A stretch of DNA of 13,931 bases from RGIG5057 sp036653755 (lineage in GTDB: Bacteria; Bacillota; Clostridia; TANB77; CAG-465). Within the stretch, counting starts at the first letter, position 1. The number at the start of each line of letters is the position of its first letter. Where the stretch lies: NCBI GenBank assembly GCA_036653755.1, contig JAVVTJ010000030.1, positions 1-13,931 of the forward strand, in the 5' to 3' direction. Shown in pieces: positions 13,876-13,931 of the stretch. The notes beneath the pieces are model-generated. The model worked only from the letters and a program-made list of their open reading frames with translations, did not search any database and was not told where the DNA came from. Position numbers and translations under genes: made by a program.

Positions 13876-13929
13876 CTAGTATGAGTTTTGTAATCGTTGG
13901 CAAACTAGTAACAATGGCTTTGTATCAAC
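13876..13929 (-). CDS. possible C-terminal end of an upstream gene
   Basis: On the minus strand a frame enters from the window edge and reads VDTKPLLLVCQRLQNSY before TAG at 13878-13876. Base composition here is less AT-biased than in the flanking intergenic DNA, which suits coding. Too short to identify; it contains one CGA codon and no CGG. The plus strand also has an open frame from ATG 13881, so even the strand is uncertain. Confidence 0.3.
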   Translation of the reverse strand, partial: VDTKPLLLVCQRLQNSY

Positions 13930-13931
13930 AT

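Noticed and set aside
13881..13931. Plus-strand gene start MSFVIVGKLVTMALYQH
   Set aside because: No ribosome site and too short to judge; the minus-strand frame ending at 13876 is equally possible.

Overview
The window is about 13.9 kb of extremely AT-rich DNA with few CpG dinucleotides, mostly AGA for arginine, and Shine-Dalgarno-led, tightly packed or overlapping genes, many with GTG or TTG starts. A Spo0E-like gene with a perfect Spo0A box upstream points to a spore-forming (or recently derived) low-GC Firmicute, probably Clostridia. There is no rRNA, tRNA, CRISPR array or insertion sequence.

Layout. (1) 1-4760, minus strand: a secretion or pilus ATPase operon, read from high to low coordinates. 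It encodes a VirB4 N-terminal-like protein, a VirB4-like motor, a CpaE/TadZ-like P-loop protein, a CpaF/TadA-type ATPase, and perhaps the start of a further gene at the window edge. (2) 4761-4839: a divergent promoter region with a perfect 7-bp inverted repeat. (3) 4840-5859, plus strand: three small overlapping or closely spaced genes without assigned function, the last a two-helix membrane protein. (4) 5842-6245: a Spo0E-like phosphatase gene with a good sigma-A promoter and Spo0A box, then a strong terminator. (5) 6242-8301, minus strand: a haem catalase whose start lies in a 41-bp palindrome, and a small membrane-anchored protein. (6) 8400-13535, minus strand: an apparent housekeeping operon of low-molecular-weight phosphatase, rpiB, tagO/wecA-type transferase, yqeY and an M16 peptidase pair, led by one sigma-A promoter. 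(7) 13583-13931: a bidirectional terminator, a 57-residue gene with its own promoter, and an unidentified coding end.

Main observation. Three long conserved genes (CpaF-type ATPase, VirB4-like ATPase, TagO-type transferase), in two operons, each appear broken by a +1 frameshift. In all three the break is exactly at an in-frame CGG codon preceded by a codon ending in T. Skipping the C restores the conserved protein (IGELKGAE after the Walker B strand; the Walker A GSSGSGKS; LGAALGFL in TagO). By my reading these are the only in-frame CGG codons in the window. CGG occurs 14 more times inside genes out of frame, five of them as TCGG, with no frame defect. The simplest reading is that CGG has no cognate tRNA here and is passed by a +1 shift onto the following GGN glycine codon, or that CGGN is read as a four-base glycine codon. 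Sequencing error or decay fits the frame dependence poorly, but tRNA inventory and proteomics are needed to decide.
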